In this document: positions 47,401 to 58,999 of the stretch, piece after piece
Layout of the letters: every line of letters starts with the position of its first letter
Numbering within the stretch: the first letter of the stretch is position 1
NCBI GenBank assembly: GCA_903813345.2
Contig: CAIIXF020000005.1
Coordinates: 26,415,375-26,479,374 of the forward strand
Direction: 5' to 3'
DNA length: 64,000 bases
Source of the DNA: Owenia fusiformis
Lineage: Eukaryota; Annelida; Polychaeta; Sabellida; Oweniidae
Notes under the pieces: model-generated
Told to the model about the DNA's origin: nothing
Databases searched by the model: none
Seen by the model: the letters and a program-made list of their open reading frames with translations, nothing else
Position numbers and translations under genes: made by a program

Positions 47401-50400
47401 ATAAATAACATCACTTTTCTCCATTATTACCTGTATGGCTGTGTTGCTATAGTAACTATTGGAATCTGAATCTGATGTTGTGTCTTCATCTTTATCTTCA
47501 TCTATAACTACATAGTTGTCGCTGTCTTCACTATCATACTCTTCTTCAGAAGGGATGTCATCCATGCTACCGCAATAGTCCCAGTTTCCTGGAAGTCATA
47601 AAGAATGACCACTGAATTGATATTTCCTAACCTAAACTATGCCTCTTTTCTTAACTGATTTGTAATATTGTTTCAGACTACAACAACCCACAAATGCAAA
47701 TGTTGCCTAGAATCAAGCATATGATCCTCACTTTCTTTTCCCATAGAGAATAAATACAAATAAGCAGAGTTTAGTCCCGAACTGTGTTCTATGTAAAGAT
47801 AGCATCATTTATGTTACAAGGAAAGACAAGGTAGTTTATGAGGTTGAAGTGTTTTTTTCAGGAGGTTGTGACAGTGTTAAAGGATGGTTTGGATTACCAT
47901 TATACTGTGACTTACCAAGTGCCCACTGTACAGGGAACATCTTCCATAAACTGGCATCCAAAGCAAGCTCGCTCCATTGATGACACACCTGGAAGGAATA
48001 GTAGAATAACATGAAACACTTAATATTCATAAACAACAGACTCAGGGTTTGAAAATCACAGCTGCATGACTGTCAATGGCAATCGCTTACCACTCTTGGA
48101 AAAACTTGGAAAGGGCTAGATGCTTATTGGGCAATGGATTAAAATTTGCCAATATGGTTAATTGTGCCAACCTTAGTTGTGAACACTGAATAGACTACTT
48201 ATCCCATAACTATGAAGAAACTTTAAATCAAGTGGTCCTGTAAAGGCCAGTGTCAAGATGACAGCTTTTCATAAATTATAATAGGATTTTATTGAGTTTT
48301 ATTACATTTTACTGCTATAGAGATGGATGGTTGATCTGAATTTAGTTTTTAATTTTATTTAAAAAATAAAGCTTGTAATACCCATTTAACTTTTAACATC
48401 TTCCCAGGAAATGACACAAAACTTGCTAGAACATAGTTTGCAATTATTAAGAGTGAAAATATCACCCACCTCTCTGCAAGATATTTTCTCTTTGGGATTC
48501 AGAAAAGAGAATATCTCCACAGTGACCTCATTGGGAAGGTCAAGGATAGAGGTCTTGGAAGTCTCTTCACAGTGTGCATCTGCAACTAACAACAGATGGA
48601 TCTGTGTACTTGCTAGAATTAATGGCTCTGACTTAATCATACAAATACAATTAGACATTATCATATTGAATTTCTCTATTTCTAAGAAGTTGCTCACAGA
48701 GAACATGATTTTAATCCAGGTACACCTTTTTAACATTTGATAATTTGTTGATCTAACATGGCTCTATGGGCAAAACAACATACATGTAACTTATATCAGA
48801 ATATACTCTTTATCCTAATCTAAATCCAGCAATAGAAGGCATAAACATTTTATCACTGATAGTGATAGATGTATTTCTCATATGATAACATGAAGATACA
48901 TAGGCAGTTATTATTTATGTATCAATTATCCAAATAACTCCTCTGGGTCACAGGGGAGTAGACACAACCCATGTGAAAGCAATCAGACATACCTTCATTG
49001 CGCTGCAGGAGGTCATCATCAGGTATGACTAGTTTCTCCTCACTACTGTACTTCACCTCATTCCAAGAGTGTGCCTGTACTACAGCCTCCTTCAATTCCT
49101 TCAATTCTTCCACTGTAAAGTACTTCATCAGCAGTGGCTGGAACACCTATAAAACATAGAATCATACAGGGTGGGCCAAAATGTTACCATTATTATAATC
49201 AAAATGGGTAACAGTTTTGGCCAACCCTGTAGAGAAATGGAGGATGTAGCTTTCGAAAATTCTGATATTCTTAAAACTGATAAAGAATATCCTTTCTTTA
49301 TTGCTTGAAATTGTTATCAACCACTTGTCTGTCTGTTTCTCTGTCTGGCTGTCTATATATTGGTGGCTTTTTACTCTTTCACAAAATTACATCTTCAAAG
49401 TGACTATACTATATCTCTAGAAAACAGCAACTCAAAAAGATTACATTTTTTACAAAAAATGAGGGCCATTTTGATTTGAGCAGACATATTAAAAATTCTT
49501 TCTCGAGCAGAGGTTCTTCTACATCCATAAGGCACATATCTATAAAATTTAAACCATATCTGTCAACCGCTTTTTGAGTTATTGCCCGGACACATAAAGG
49601 AATGGACTGATGTCTTCTTTATATCGCTACAAACTTCTTGCAAAATCTAGAAATTGACAGTTCTTGAATATCCTTAAAGGAATATTCCTTGCCAGACCCT
49701 TTCTCTCTTGATATGGTAGCTATAATCATATATATATTTTCCATATTTAGCAAAACATGGGAAAATGTTTTAATATGGTCAATATTGATCATTTAAAAAT
49801 CTAGTGCTTATTTCCAGTGAGCTGCCATCTTTTAAGATTTCTTGCAGGAAGTGATGTCATCAATTCTCAACTTCTATAACCTTGCCCATAACAGTATAGG
49901 AAAGTAGCACAAAATCACTTCTAGACAAGTGATCGTTACTTTCTGTGCAAAAATATTTTCAGGGCTTGTCAACTTAGAATAAAAGAAGAGATTTTCAGAA
50001 GTATTAAATAAGATACAAAGTTGAAAAAGATTATTTAGCTGGTTTTGTAATTCTTAATAGCTCCTCACCTAATGCTATATGCAAAGTTGAGAGTCGATGA
50101 CATCACTTCCTGTGTGAAATTTTAAAAGATGGCAGCTTACTGGAATTGAGCATCACATTTCTAAGTGAACAAATTTGACCGTATCAAAACATTTTTGCGG
50201 GTTTTGCTAAACATGGCAAGCATATATATGGTTATAGCTACCATATGAGGAGAGAGATGGTTTGGCAAGGAATATTCCTTTAAGTATTGCAGCAATTTAT
50301 AGCTAAAGCAAGTTTAAACTGGTTAATTATATAACATCAACTTTCCAGTTGGTGAAAATTCATGGAAAATTTTGAATAGCTGCCACTTTTTGAAAGTTCA

Positions 50401-53400
50401 TCCCAATATAAGCCAAGAACCTGTAATACCACTTTATCATTTACCCTCAGCATTATATTAGATAAGGGGTGCCAAATGTTCTTCAATTTATACAGATTAC
50501 AGTACCTAGTATTTTAACTTCCTAGTTTTTCCCCTGTTAAACAGAAAGTGGTGAATCATTGTTGTTTGTTATTATAATGAGGATTTCCCTTTAATGAAGA
50601 AAACAGTTATGATGACCTGAGTTTCGAATTACAAAACAGATTAGATTAAGCATTCAAAAGTAGTATTGTATTCAATGTTTTCCAGCATGTTTTTCTTAAA
50701 TGCATTCACCAGGGGCTCACAATTCTCTCCTTTTCACAGTTATGTCCATTTTTTCAACTAGATGCTGCAACTATTCAATTCAATGCTATACAGGGTGTCC
50801 CAAAAAAAAGGAAACCAGCAATAGATTGCTTATTTCTCAAATATGAATAATGATAGGAAAATTTCACAGCTACCATCTGATAGATTATGATGTCCTCTTT
50901 CTTATGATACCAAAGTTGTCTATTTTCCTTCACGGATGACTGAGTTATAAGGGATTTAAGTGACCATGTCAGAAATGAGTTTGTACCACTTTCAGCCAAG
51001 TCAATTTCACCATCATAACAAAGTGATAAGTAACAACAAACATAAGGATATCACTCTTTTACTCATTTATTCCAATTAAAATTACACATATCATATTTAA
51101 CACCCCTTTTAAATCCCAATGTCCATTTAAAGTTGTTTTAACCCCAGTGTCCTTCAACATGACCCCCATTCCTTTCAATGCAAATGTCTCCCCATGATCT
51201 CATAACACGTACTGCATCCCCGATGATGTCTCTCTGTCCCCTTAAATCCTTCACTGCTGCGACAATCCTTGCCCTTAGATCATCAACGTCTCTTGGTGGT
51301 GTTGTGAAGACTTTACCCTTAAGATAACCCCAAAGGAAGAAGTCGCAGGGTGTCAGGTCTGGGGATCTTGGTGGCCACTCAATCTCGTGGTTCAAGGCAA
51401 TCACTCTTCTGTTGAACAGCGCCCTTAATCTGTCCAGAACGATAATCCGACGATGAGGAGGAGCATTACGAATACTCTTTGATCTTGGGTCAGCTGCATG
51501 AACTTGCTATGTTGAATGCTTGTTCAGAAATGTGTATTACGAATAGGACATGGTCTTGCATAGCCATTTTAATCCCTCATTGTTCAGCCATTCATGACAG
51601 AAAAAGTGGCACAAACCAATTTCTGACATTGTCACTTAAATCTCTTAGAACTCAGTCATCCGTGAAGAAAAATAAACACCTTTGGTATCATAAGAAAAAG
51701 GACATCATAACCTATCAGATGGTAGCTGTGAAATTTTCCTATTATTATTCATATTTGAGAAATAAGCAATCTATTGCTGGTTTCCTTTTTTTTGGGACAC
51801 ACTGTAGTATAGATTTAGATGGATTCAACCAACATGTTTTGATAAATCATGAAAGTACTAGTAAGTGATTATTGCAAATTTTTACCAGAGAAGCTAATTG
51901 CAGTCTGGTCAAACCGAAACAAAGAAAAACAAGAGCTGACATTTATTCATGTTTATTCAGTTATAGCAAATCCTTTATTGGTTAAGTTTATGTTTTGTAA
52001 ACATTGTTGGTAATTTTGTTCTCTATTTCTAATATTTAAATAATCATATAACTGGATGTATACTTATAGGAATTTGAAAATTTGCCAAAACAAAAAGTAA
52101 TGACAGAATTTCAACACTGTAGATTCTTAGATATTTCCTCAACAGAATAAATGTTCTTACCTCTTCCTCCTCTTTCATATGGGGTAAGAAATTCTCAGTA
52201 AAATCCTGTAAGACTCTTCGTAATTTGTCCCCATAATACCAGCGATCATTGGGCGTCTTATTTTTCCAATCAAAGCCATCTCTCACAATCTCCAGCACCT
52301 CAACAAGTTTATTATCTTTATGACAATTACATACTGCAGTGTTGTGGATTTGGAGAGCTCGAAGTTTGGTTTTAAGTCTCTGCATAATGAACTCATTCTC
52401 AATTTTTTCATGACTTTTGAATTCGGTGAATGTCTTGATTAGGCTTTTTAGCAGCAGCTCAAAATTGACAACATTGGAGAAATCAGTTTGTGTCATCTGC
52501 AAATAAAAAAACAAGTAAAGCCTTTTGCAAAAAATGTCATTATCTTAACTTGTTACAATGTTAAAAGATATATCCCAGAATCTGAAAACATGTAACATCT
52601 CTGAAGTCCATTGTCAATAAATCCTAAAAATAGGTATAATCTTGCAATGATGTTGATGTGGTAATTTGATTCCTAACCATAGGCTAGCCTAGTCCAACAA
52701 TATTAGACCTAGCCCCCGGGACCCAGCCTGGGCCTCGTTTCTTATCTGACATGTCTTATGGCCCCGGCTAGGTCTAACCTCCATGATCATTTTGCCTTTG
52801 ATGCGTTAATTTAATGGGGTCAACCCAGTTGTCCGAAACCCAGTTGTCCGAAACCCAATTCTCCGAAACCCAGTTGTCCGAAACCCAGTTCTCGGAAAAT
52901 TACAGCTTACAGCTCTATGAACGAGCACTTTTCATTGTTAAAGGGTGTATTTGAGAGTAAATTTCATCAACTGAATGATTCCTTTATGGGCTGGTATTTA
53001 ATAAAACTGTCAAAATCAAACAAACAAAGTTAAATTATGTTATTCTCATTGCAAAGTGGCGTTTACATAACAATTTTTAAACCAATTTTCTTCATGGCCC
53101 ATGGGCCTTTCGAGAGGGAACAACATTTTTCCAATGGGTGGTGGGTGTTCATAAAAGGGGAAATAGCTTTCCCAAGCCAGTGGGCATTTATTTAGTAAAG
53201 TTTACATGTACATCTTTTGAAACCAAAACTTATTCTTCCCTTACGTACTCTGTTTGAGAAATAGAGATTAAATTCAAAAAGATGAAGTGAGTACATGGCG
53301 AAAATGAAACTTCTTGAGAATGGGAGAACATCCATTTTGATACGAGGATAGATAAACTGTTCTGTAATATATATTGTGTTTTGATAACCTTTTTAGAATC

Positions 53401-54934
53401 TCAATGTAAAATAAATCCCCCTTTCCTGCCATTCTGGTAACGTCACACGTCCATGCCATTAATTTGGCCAAATACATGGCATGGAACTGGCCTAAGCTTA
53501 AGTATGTCCCCCCTTTCTCTGGTAAATTATGACTACATTTTTCGGAGTAATGGGTTTCAGACAAATGGATTTCGGAGAATTGGGTTTCGGACAACTGGGA
53601 TTTGGAGAACTGGGTTTCGGACAACTGGGGTGTACCCAATTTAATCGTTCCGCAGGTTTCGACAAGTGGAAATAGTTAAATTGACTGGAGGTCAAACCAG
53701 ACAAAAATGTCTAAAAATGCAAAATTTTTTGTCACTTCCTGTTTCGTCATTTCCCTTTAACTTCCATGGCACCTTAACACAATAATATTGTTTAAACCGC
53801 TTGATGTTATGTGTTTTTATATTATTGTCAAGTATCAGTTGCATGTTATCACGGAAAAATGGTTTTGATGGATCCAGAACTTGCAATGAAGGAAAGAATA
53901 GTAAGGAGGTTAAACTCAATAATGGCCAAGAAAATTCCTAATAGTAAAGAACCCCGTTATTGAGTTACAACGTCGAACTAGTCTAAGGCTACAGTCTGTT
54001 TCACTGCTTCAAAAGCAAGCAGTTGAAGCTGAAAAATAAGAAATCTAAAGACTATTGTGCCATAATATATTGAAAAATATATTCATATTGCACATGAATG
54101 ACATTTGTACATTTCAGATTATTTAGTGTTTAGTGCAATAAGCCTGTGCCCTCTTGTAATTTGAGGTCTCTCCGCCATGTTATTTCTTCAGAATTAACCT
54201 GTCAGAGAAGCATCAAAATATAAGAGGTTGCAGGCTACAGTCTGTTTCACTGCTTCAAAGGCAAGCAGTTGAAACTGAAAAATAAGAAATCTAAAGATTA
54301 TTGTGCCACAATGTATAGAAAAATATATTCATATTGCACACGAATGACATTTGTACATTTCAGATTATTTAGTGTTTAGTGCAATAAGCCTGTGCGCTCT
54401 TGTAATTTGAGCATGAGGTCTCTCCGCCATGTTATTTTTTCAGAATTAACCTGTCAGAGAAGCATCAAAATATAAGAGGTTGCAGACTTTAATCTGTAAG
54501 CGCAATCCAAGATATAGGCTAGTCAGTCAAGATATACAAATGTCATTCGTGTGCAATATGAACATTTACATACATTATTGCACAATAGTCTTTAGATTTT
54601 TTATTTGTCAGGTTCAACTGCTTGCCTTTGAAGCATTGAAACAGACTGTAACTTAAATCTAAATCTAGACCATAGGCCAAGGGTAAAGTAATAGTAAGCT
54701 GTATATAGAAGACATATCCTAGAAAAAAATTGAATAACAAAAAAAACGGAGGTTCAGTTCAGATGTATAATGCTAAATCGAGGTGTAATTGAAGATGTTG
54801 ACCCTCGTGGTTTGAAAGAATACATATCTTTTAATCATATAAATTACCATTTGACAATAGCCATTCACTAATTCCTTCATTCTTGAGTGTGGAATCGTGA
54901 AAACATCAACTTCTTCTGGAAAACTGGGCGCCAT
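41486..54934 (-). CDS. FBXL5: FBXL5: hemerythrin-domain F-box/LRR iron sensor (complete, 679 aa, 10 exons)
   Basis: Exons on the minus strand join in phase: 54934-54848, 52496-52161, 49146-48993, 48579-48470, 47988-47916, 47588-47431, 47211-47098, 43014-42932, 42793-42095 and 41711-41486. The product is the substrate receptor of an SCF ubiquitin ligase that degrades IRP2 when iron is sufficient. The N-terminal hemerythrin-like domain (1-about 160) keeps all seven diiron ligands by alignment with human FBXL5: H16, H58, E59, E62, H88, H135 and E139. The F-box is at about 203-245 (LDLPNEVTVEIFSFLNP). An acidic linker (DDIPSEEEYDSEDSDN onward) and leucine-rich repeats follow. A long polar insert is encoded by the 699-bp exon. 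The C-terminus keeps the cysteines of the [2Fe-2S] site (YCDN, ASGC, VCC). Human FBXL5 is 691 residues. The start MAPSFPEEVDVFT matches the human one. Introns carry at least eight transposons, yet the frame is intact. Confidence 0.96.
44246..45924. mobile_element. Nest level 3, ~115-bp TIRs, TA-flanked
   Basis: The left end CAAGGGGTGATCAACAA and the right end TTGTTGATCACCCCTTG are inverted. The pairing continues for about 115 bp (for example AGAAACTAATTGGAGTT and TATCACCAAACATTCATCA). TA lies on both outer sides. The interior has no convincing transposase. Confidence 0.85.
45110..45709. mobile_element. Nest level 4 (innermost), foldback-like, TIRs of tandem ~24-bp units
   Basis: The ends are TGTTACGCGGTA and TACCGCGTAACA, flanked by CAATA on both sides (45105-45109 and 45710-45714). 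Units of the form CACCTGCGGTATATGnCATATT occur at 45150-45215 and, in both orientations, at 45510-45660. The architecture is the same as at 18962 and 52816, but the sequence differs. Confidence 0.78.
46836..46911 (+). repeat. Dispersed 75-bp repeat copy
   Basis: Second copy of the 23029-23105 repeat, same orientation, in an FBXL5 intron. Confidence 0.7.
49167..49229. mobile_element. 63-bp mini-MITE beside an FBXL5 splice acceptor
   Basis: CAGGGTGGGCCAAAATGTTA on the left is matched by the inverted GTAACAGTTTTGGCCAACCC plus TG on the right. TA lies on both outer sides. Nearly the whole element is a hairpin. It ends 20 bp upstream of FBXL5 exon 3 (acceptor next to 49146). Confidence 0.8.
49678..50279. 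mobile_element. 602-bp MITE flanked by TTAA, piggyBac-type
   Basis: TTAA lies directly outside both ends (49674-49677 and 50280-50283). The termini AGGAATATTCCTTGCCAGAC and its inverted partner (GTTTGGCAAGGAATATTCCT) match at 19 of 20. Inverted similarity continues for about 200 bp, for example GATGGCAGCTTACTGGAATT against a GTGAGCTGCCATCTTTTAA block. No transposase remains. Confidence 0.8.
50791..51804 (-). mobile_element. Tc1/mariner-type element with ~210-bp TIRs and a transposase remnant
   Basis: The ends CAGGGTGTCCC and GGGACACACTG are flanked by TA. The inverted arms extend over roughly 50791-51000 and 51597-51804, about 90% alike by eye. Between them lies a minus-strand transposase fragment. 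It sits in the FBXL5 intron between exons 2 and 3. Confidence 0.85.
51138..51475 (-). pseudogene. Tc1/mariner transposase, C-terminal fragment
   Basis: About 112 residues encode the C-terminal catalytic part of a mariner-like transposase. The hallmark IEWPPRSPDLTPCDFFLWGY and KGKVFTTPPRDVDDLRARI are clear. Upstream, the expected QDGAPPH is IRNAPPH, so the second catalytic aspartate is lost. The N-terminal DNA-binding half and first aspartate are absent, replaced by the extended inverted arms. The fragment ends at a stop at 51138-51140. Confidence 0.85.
52816..53637. mobile_element. 822-bp foldback-like element, TIRs of 15-bp tandem units, perfect 8-bp duplication
   Basis: The left end is GGGGTCAACCCAGTTGTCC, and five tandem copies of CCCAGTTGTCCGAAA follow. 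The right end holds about six such units in inverted orientation (about 53542-53630) and ends CAACTGGGGTGTACCC. AATTTAAT flanks both sides exactly (52808-52815 and 53638-53645). The interior is AT-rich. Frames over the tandem units read as low-complexity repeats and are not genes. It lies in FBXL5 intron 1. Confidence 0.88.
53987..54484 (+). repeat. Tandem duplication of a ~246-bp unit in FBXL5 intron 1
   Basis: GGCTACAGTCTGTTTCACTG starts both copies (53987 and 54233), and GAGGTTGCAG ends both. Differences are few: single substitutions and an extra GAGCAT in copy 2. A partial copy in inverted orientation follows (54535-54655). Confidence 0.92.
54535..54655 (-). repeat. Inverted partial copy of the 246-bp unit
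   Basis: AAATGTCATTCGTGTGCAAT at the start and GCATTGAAACAGACTGTAAC at the end are reverse complements of the first half of the unit at 53987 and 54233. Direct plus inverted copies could form a stem of more than 100 bp. Confidence 0.8.
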
Positions 54935-55117
54935 CTTGGTTTTGATGGTGTGTCACGTGATCTCGAGATTGAATGAGATGTAGCGAGATTATGACGTTTC
55001 ATACATCACCATAACGACGTTTACAGTTGCGCTAAATCAATCAGCAGTGTGTACAAAAGTTTAGAAGAGGGAACATATTGAGAGAAGAGTAGAACTTTAG
55101 ATTAAAAGAACAATAAA
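54935..55117. promoter_or_regulatory. Bidirectional promoter between FBXL5 (-) and the SPMIP1-like gene (+)
   Basis: Only 183 bp separate the two divergent start codons. The interval holds a palindromic E-box TCACGTGA (54953-54960), the palindrome ATCTCGAGAT overlapping it, and CRE-like TGACGT (54992-54997) with a second AACGACGT site near 55013. No TATA box is obvious. Confidence 0.7.
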
Positions 55118-55708
55118 ATGGCGAGGAACTACCCTGCCAATACACAAATACAAAAGTTCCTCGAGGAATCATATAATAAAGAGAGAGACGCACGTTTAGC
55201 ATGGTATCTAAAACTTTCAAGGGGAGAAACTGGTTCTCAAGTTGCTGGAAACTCTAAACAATATGAGGTGTTCCGAAGAAAAATCGAAAATGCCCCTAAA
55301 CATGCCGAAGATATGAGTAAACGTCTGCCTAGGCTACAACCTAAACAGTTCCATAAACGTCGAACACAAGCGGACGATAATTTAGTCAAATTAGCCGACT
55401 CAGGCAACCCAGACTCTTTGCTCATCGAAATGAGACCCGTCACACCACAAACCAAAAAGGTTTTATACCACGGATTCTCAAAAGAAGGCACTGGGCGATA
55501 CTTATACCTTCAAGACCGCTACAAAACATATATTCCTGAGGAAAAATATGAGTTCCCAATTACTAGCTCATGGGAATATGGATGGCGATTGGGTGATGTA
55601 ATTAAGAAAGAGGACATTCGTAAACCTGCTCACGGTAGAAACCGCATAGTAGCTGACACTTTTTACACAAGAACAGGCATTCCAGCAATAAGAACAGGAT
55701 TTATGTAG
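55118..55708 (+). CDS. SPMIP1/ATP6V1FNB-like axonemal protein (196 aa, one exon)
   Basis: A single open frame of 196 residues starts at ATG 55118, in good context (AAAATGG), and ends at TAG 55706-55708. The N-terminal part is charged and helical (FLEESYNKERDARLAWYLKL, 14-33). The second half has the blocks MRPVTP (105-110), GFSKEGTGRYLYLQDR (119-134), TSSWEYGWRLGD (149-160) and IVADTFYTRTGI (177-188). I associate this pattern with the sperm microtubule inner protein 1 family (SPMIP1, ATP6V1FNB), small proteins of cilia and flagella axonemes. The match is from memory, so another small ciliary family is possible. No signal peptide or membrane segment is seen. It shares a short promoter with FBXL5. 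A candidate poly(A) signal AATAAA lies at 55889-55894. Confidence 0.75.
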   Translation: MARNYPANTQIQKFLEESYNKERDARLAWYLKLSRGETGSQVAGNSKQYEVFRRKIENAPKHAEDMSKRLPRLQPKQFHKRRTQADDNLVKLADSGNPDSLLIEMRPVTPQTKKVLYHGFSKEGTGRYLYLQDRYKTYIPEEKYEFPITSSWEYGWRLGDVIKKEDIRKPAHGRNRIVADTFYTRTGIPAIRTGFM

Positions 55709-58700
55709 ATATGCACGGCTGTGATAAACTTTTTATACGTAATATAGATTTTTATACTTTGCTCAATGCAAGCAGCCCAGCATGATAAACTTTTATAAAG
55801 TTTCCAAAAACTTTAAAAACCAAAGATTAGAATCAACTTACATTGTTCAGCTTCAAGAAATCTCAAGAACAACCAACAACGACGTGACAATAAATCCTTA
55901 TCTCCGTAAAGTGTACTTGTATAGCACTTATCTCAACACCTATACAGACATGTAAATAGAAGACTGATATGGACTTACAATCAACTTGGAGACCAAGGAT
56001 TCCTAACTACGTTTCTAAGACTCTTACAATAATTCTAAACTTGTGTGGTAAAATATACATTCAATGATTTTTTATCCATTTGATTTCCAAACGATATCTG
56101 ATAGGTACTTGTTAGTAAAAGGTTCTTACAGTAATTAATCAAATATGGACATGTCACTTGCAACTTTTTCGAACTGTAGTGTAAAGGGTAGAAAGTTAAT
56201 TTTCATTTTGGCGTCTCCAGTTTCCATAGTAACAGATTTAGTGACAGTCTCAATGGATTGTTAGTAGGGGGTAGGGTATCTAGTTTCTAACTAACTGATA
56301 AGTTTAATCAACTTAATAGACCAGTATTAATGAACTTAAGGTGACATGTATCAAGTTGAGAATTTAAAAAGCACATGTGATATTTAACTGAATATAATTC
56401 AGATGAATATATTTTGATATTTACTGTTTAGTGTATTGTAATGTAGTTATCAGCCTGTATCTTAACTTCTATAGATTTAGATTACTGAATTATCTAATTA
56501 ATATCTATGGAGGCAAAATGGTTGAGTTATTAATTTGGTAGACACTGTGGTAATGATTAAATGCTCTAATGTTCTTATTCTCCACGCAACATTATGTGCC
56601 TATCATATAAATCAATAGAAATGAATCCAGTAGAAACAATATAAAACTAACAATGGGTGTTAAATTTGCATTCTCAAGCATTAAAAGATAAATTGATTTC
56701 TTGGTTGTTATGAGACTTGCAGGTAAAATATTGATCTAACGAACCAATAAAATACCTTCAAGTACCTCCATTTAATTTCTCAGGACAGACTAACATTTCC
56801 TACAGAATATTCATCATCTCTTAAATAATTTATTTCCCATTTGGTGAAGAGGAAATTAAATTAAATATTTAGCAAGATTTGTTTACTAGGTTTAATATCA
56901 ATTGACAATATGTATTGTACTTTAACCCCATTGTGTAGTATTTGTATACAAATTTTATAACCAGATTCTAGTACACTGTACTCAAAGATAAAGTGGTTTT
57001 GAGAATAAGAAATTACTATTATTGTCTTTGACTAGTGCTATGTCAACATTGGGGAAGATAGTTGATTAATGACTAATCTGTCATTCTATTTCATGATTCA
57101 AATAAATTAACTAAATTCTTTCTTGTACCTCACATTTAATCATTATCATTTTGAAAATCATTATTAATTTCTTCTCATCTATTTACCACTCATCAAAGGA
57201 AATAATACTGTAGTTTATTATCTTTTGTGTATTCATGTACTGTATGTACAGTATATCTAGGCATATAAACATGTAATTTTTTGTTTTTTCTAATGTCTAT
57301 TAAACCTGTGTTTTTTTCTAATGTCTGTTAAATCTGTCCATCATAAGCTATTATACTTTGTGTGCCAAATTGTATATATTATGTATATAAACTTTAATGA
57401 TTGCAGTAAGGTGACATAATTGTGCATCATACTTACTTTTAAAAAATATATTCGTGTAAATAAACTAAAGGCCAGAGGTCTGAAGACCCAGCACCTTATC
57501 ACGCATTCCGTCCATGCGATGTACATACATAGGTAGTTATATTTAATCAAAAATTGTATACAGTGTAGTTGAATATTACCTCTATTAATTGTGTAATGTT
57601 ATATTATTTAAACAAGTCAATTTGTATTGTCAGATAATGTTTCTGTTCATATTAGTGTCACATTTTGATAATTTACTTAAAATTACTGCTGACATCATAT
57701 ATCCAATTTAAATCTTATGGATATTTAATCACACACATATAATGGTTTATATAATCACCATAGTAACCTATCTATTGTCTTGTATATTCTATGTCATTAC
57801 TGCTCACTGATTTTGATTATTGCCAAAAACTGTTAAAGCAGGTGAATAAAAATAATATTCTTCGGTGTTGTAATAATTTATGTATGAGTGTTACATAATG
57901 ATGTTGTTGCCCATTATCATTAGCTTTTCACAGTTATTGTTTAAATAGAAAATATTGTAAAATCTTGATTCATTGTATCCTATTTGTATATCAAGCAAGG
58001 AAAAGTATTAATAAAATATAAAGCTTATGATCACACAAAGCAATAACATTATATATTAGTTTGTGACATTTTTAAGGTGTAAATAGCACCAGGTGAAAGT
58101 TTGAAATATTTGATTTGCTAATAGAACACTTCCTAATGCATTGTATTGTACATGTACAATGCATTAATATGAGAATGGCTGGATGACAGTGTTGTTGTTA
58201 TAGTCCATATAGATATTCATATTAAAAATGCAGGTAAATCAAACACTTGAAACTTGTGAAAACAGCTTTCATTCAACATATACTTGAAGAACAATCAACA
58301 ATACTCGCATTAAGTTGCATTCTCCATCTTTATATCAGAAGAAATAATAAACATTTTAGTATGATGGCAATATGAATAATTCCCAACATACTTTATGTTT
58401 TCAATATTTTTCTGATTGTGATAATCTGTTTGTCCCACTAACGAAAGTGGGGAAAGTCTATCAGAGTAGCCTTAATTTCTTCTTTAAATTTCAATCGTTA
58501 TAACTGATCTATTTGTTCAATTGTTTTAGTCTATGATGTCATGATTATAGGAACAATTTTCAGTTGCTTGAAAAAGATTTATGTAATAAATCGAAATATT
58601 GCAAAACTAAATCATTTTGTTATTTAACATAAAAACAACTACTTGACTTTATATTTGAAGTAAAAATGTACATATGGAAGTCATACACTTTATTTGATAA

Positions 58701-58999
58701 ATCTAACAGGCTGTTATACCTTATCTCAATTCATTGAAAACTATATCAACTTTCCAACATATTTTCTTCTATTTCTGTTACAGTAATATCATATTCTCTT
58801 TGAACGTTATTCACTGAGTAAAACCTTTGAAAACTATCATCGATCCTGGCTCTGTGTATATCCATCACCATTAGAAACAACAATAGAAGTGGGAAACAAT
58901 ATAGATTGCGAAGAGGAAATTATAAAATTGTAACATCCAATATTTCAGATTTAATATCACTTAATTTGGTTCGCCCTGTGATTGTAAATGGCTATATAG
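55709..58999. other. 3' UTR of the SPMIP1-like gene, then gene-free sequence
   Basis: The transcript probably ends soon after AATAAA at 55889. An RFX X-box-like GTTTCCATAGTAAC lies at 56220-56233. The rest is AT-rich without recognised genes or element ends. A perfect palindrome TGCATTGTATTGTACATGTACAATGCA-like block sits near 58138-58164. Confidence 0.45.

Noticed and set aside
53274-53704. Overlapping frames with repeated SETQFSKSQLSETQF-like peptides
   Set aside because: They are translations of the 15-bp tandem units in the right end of the foldback element, not a repeat protein.
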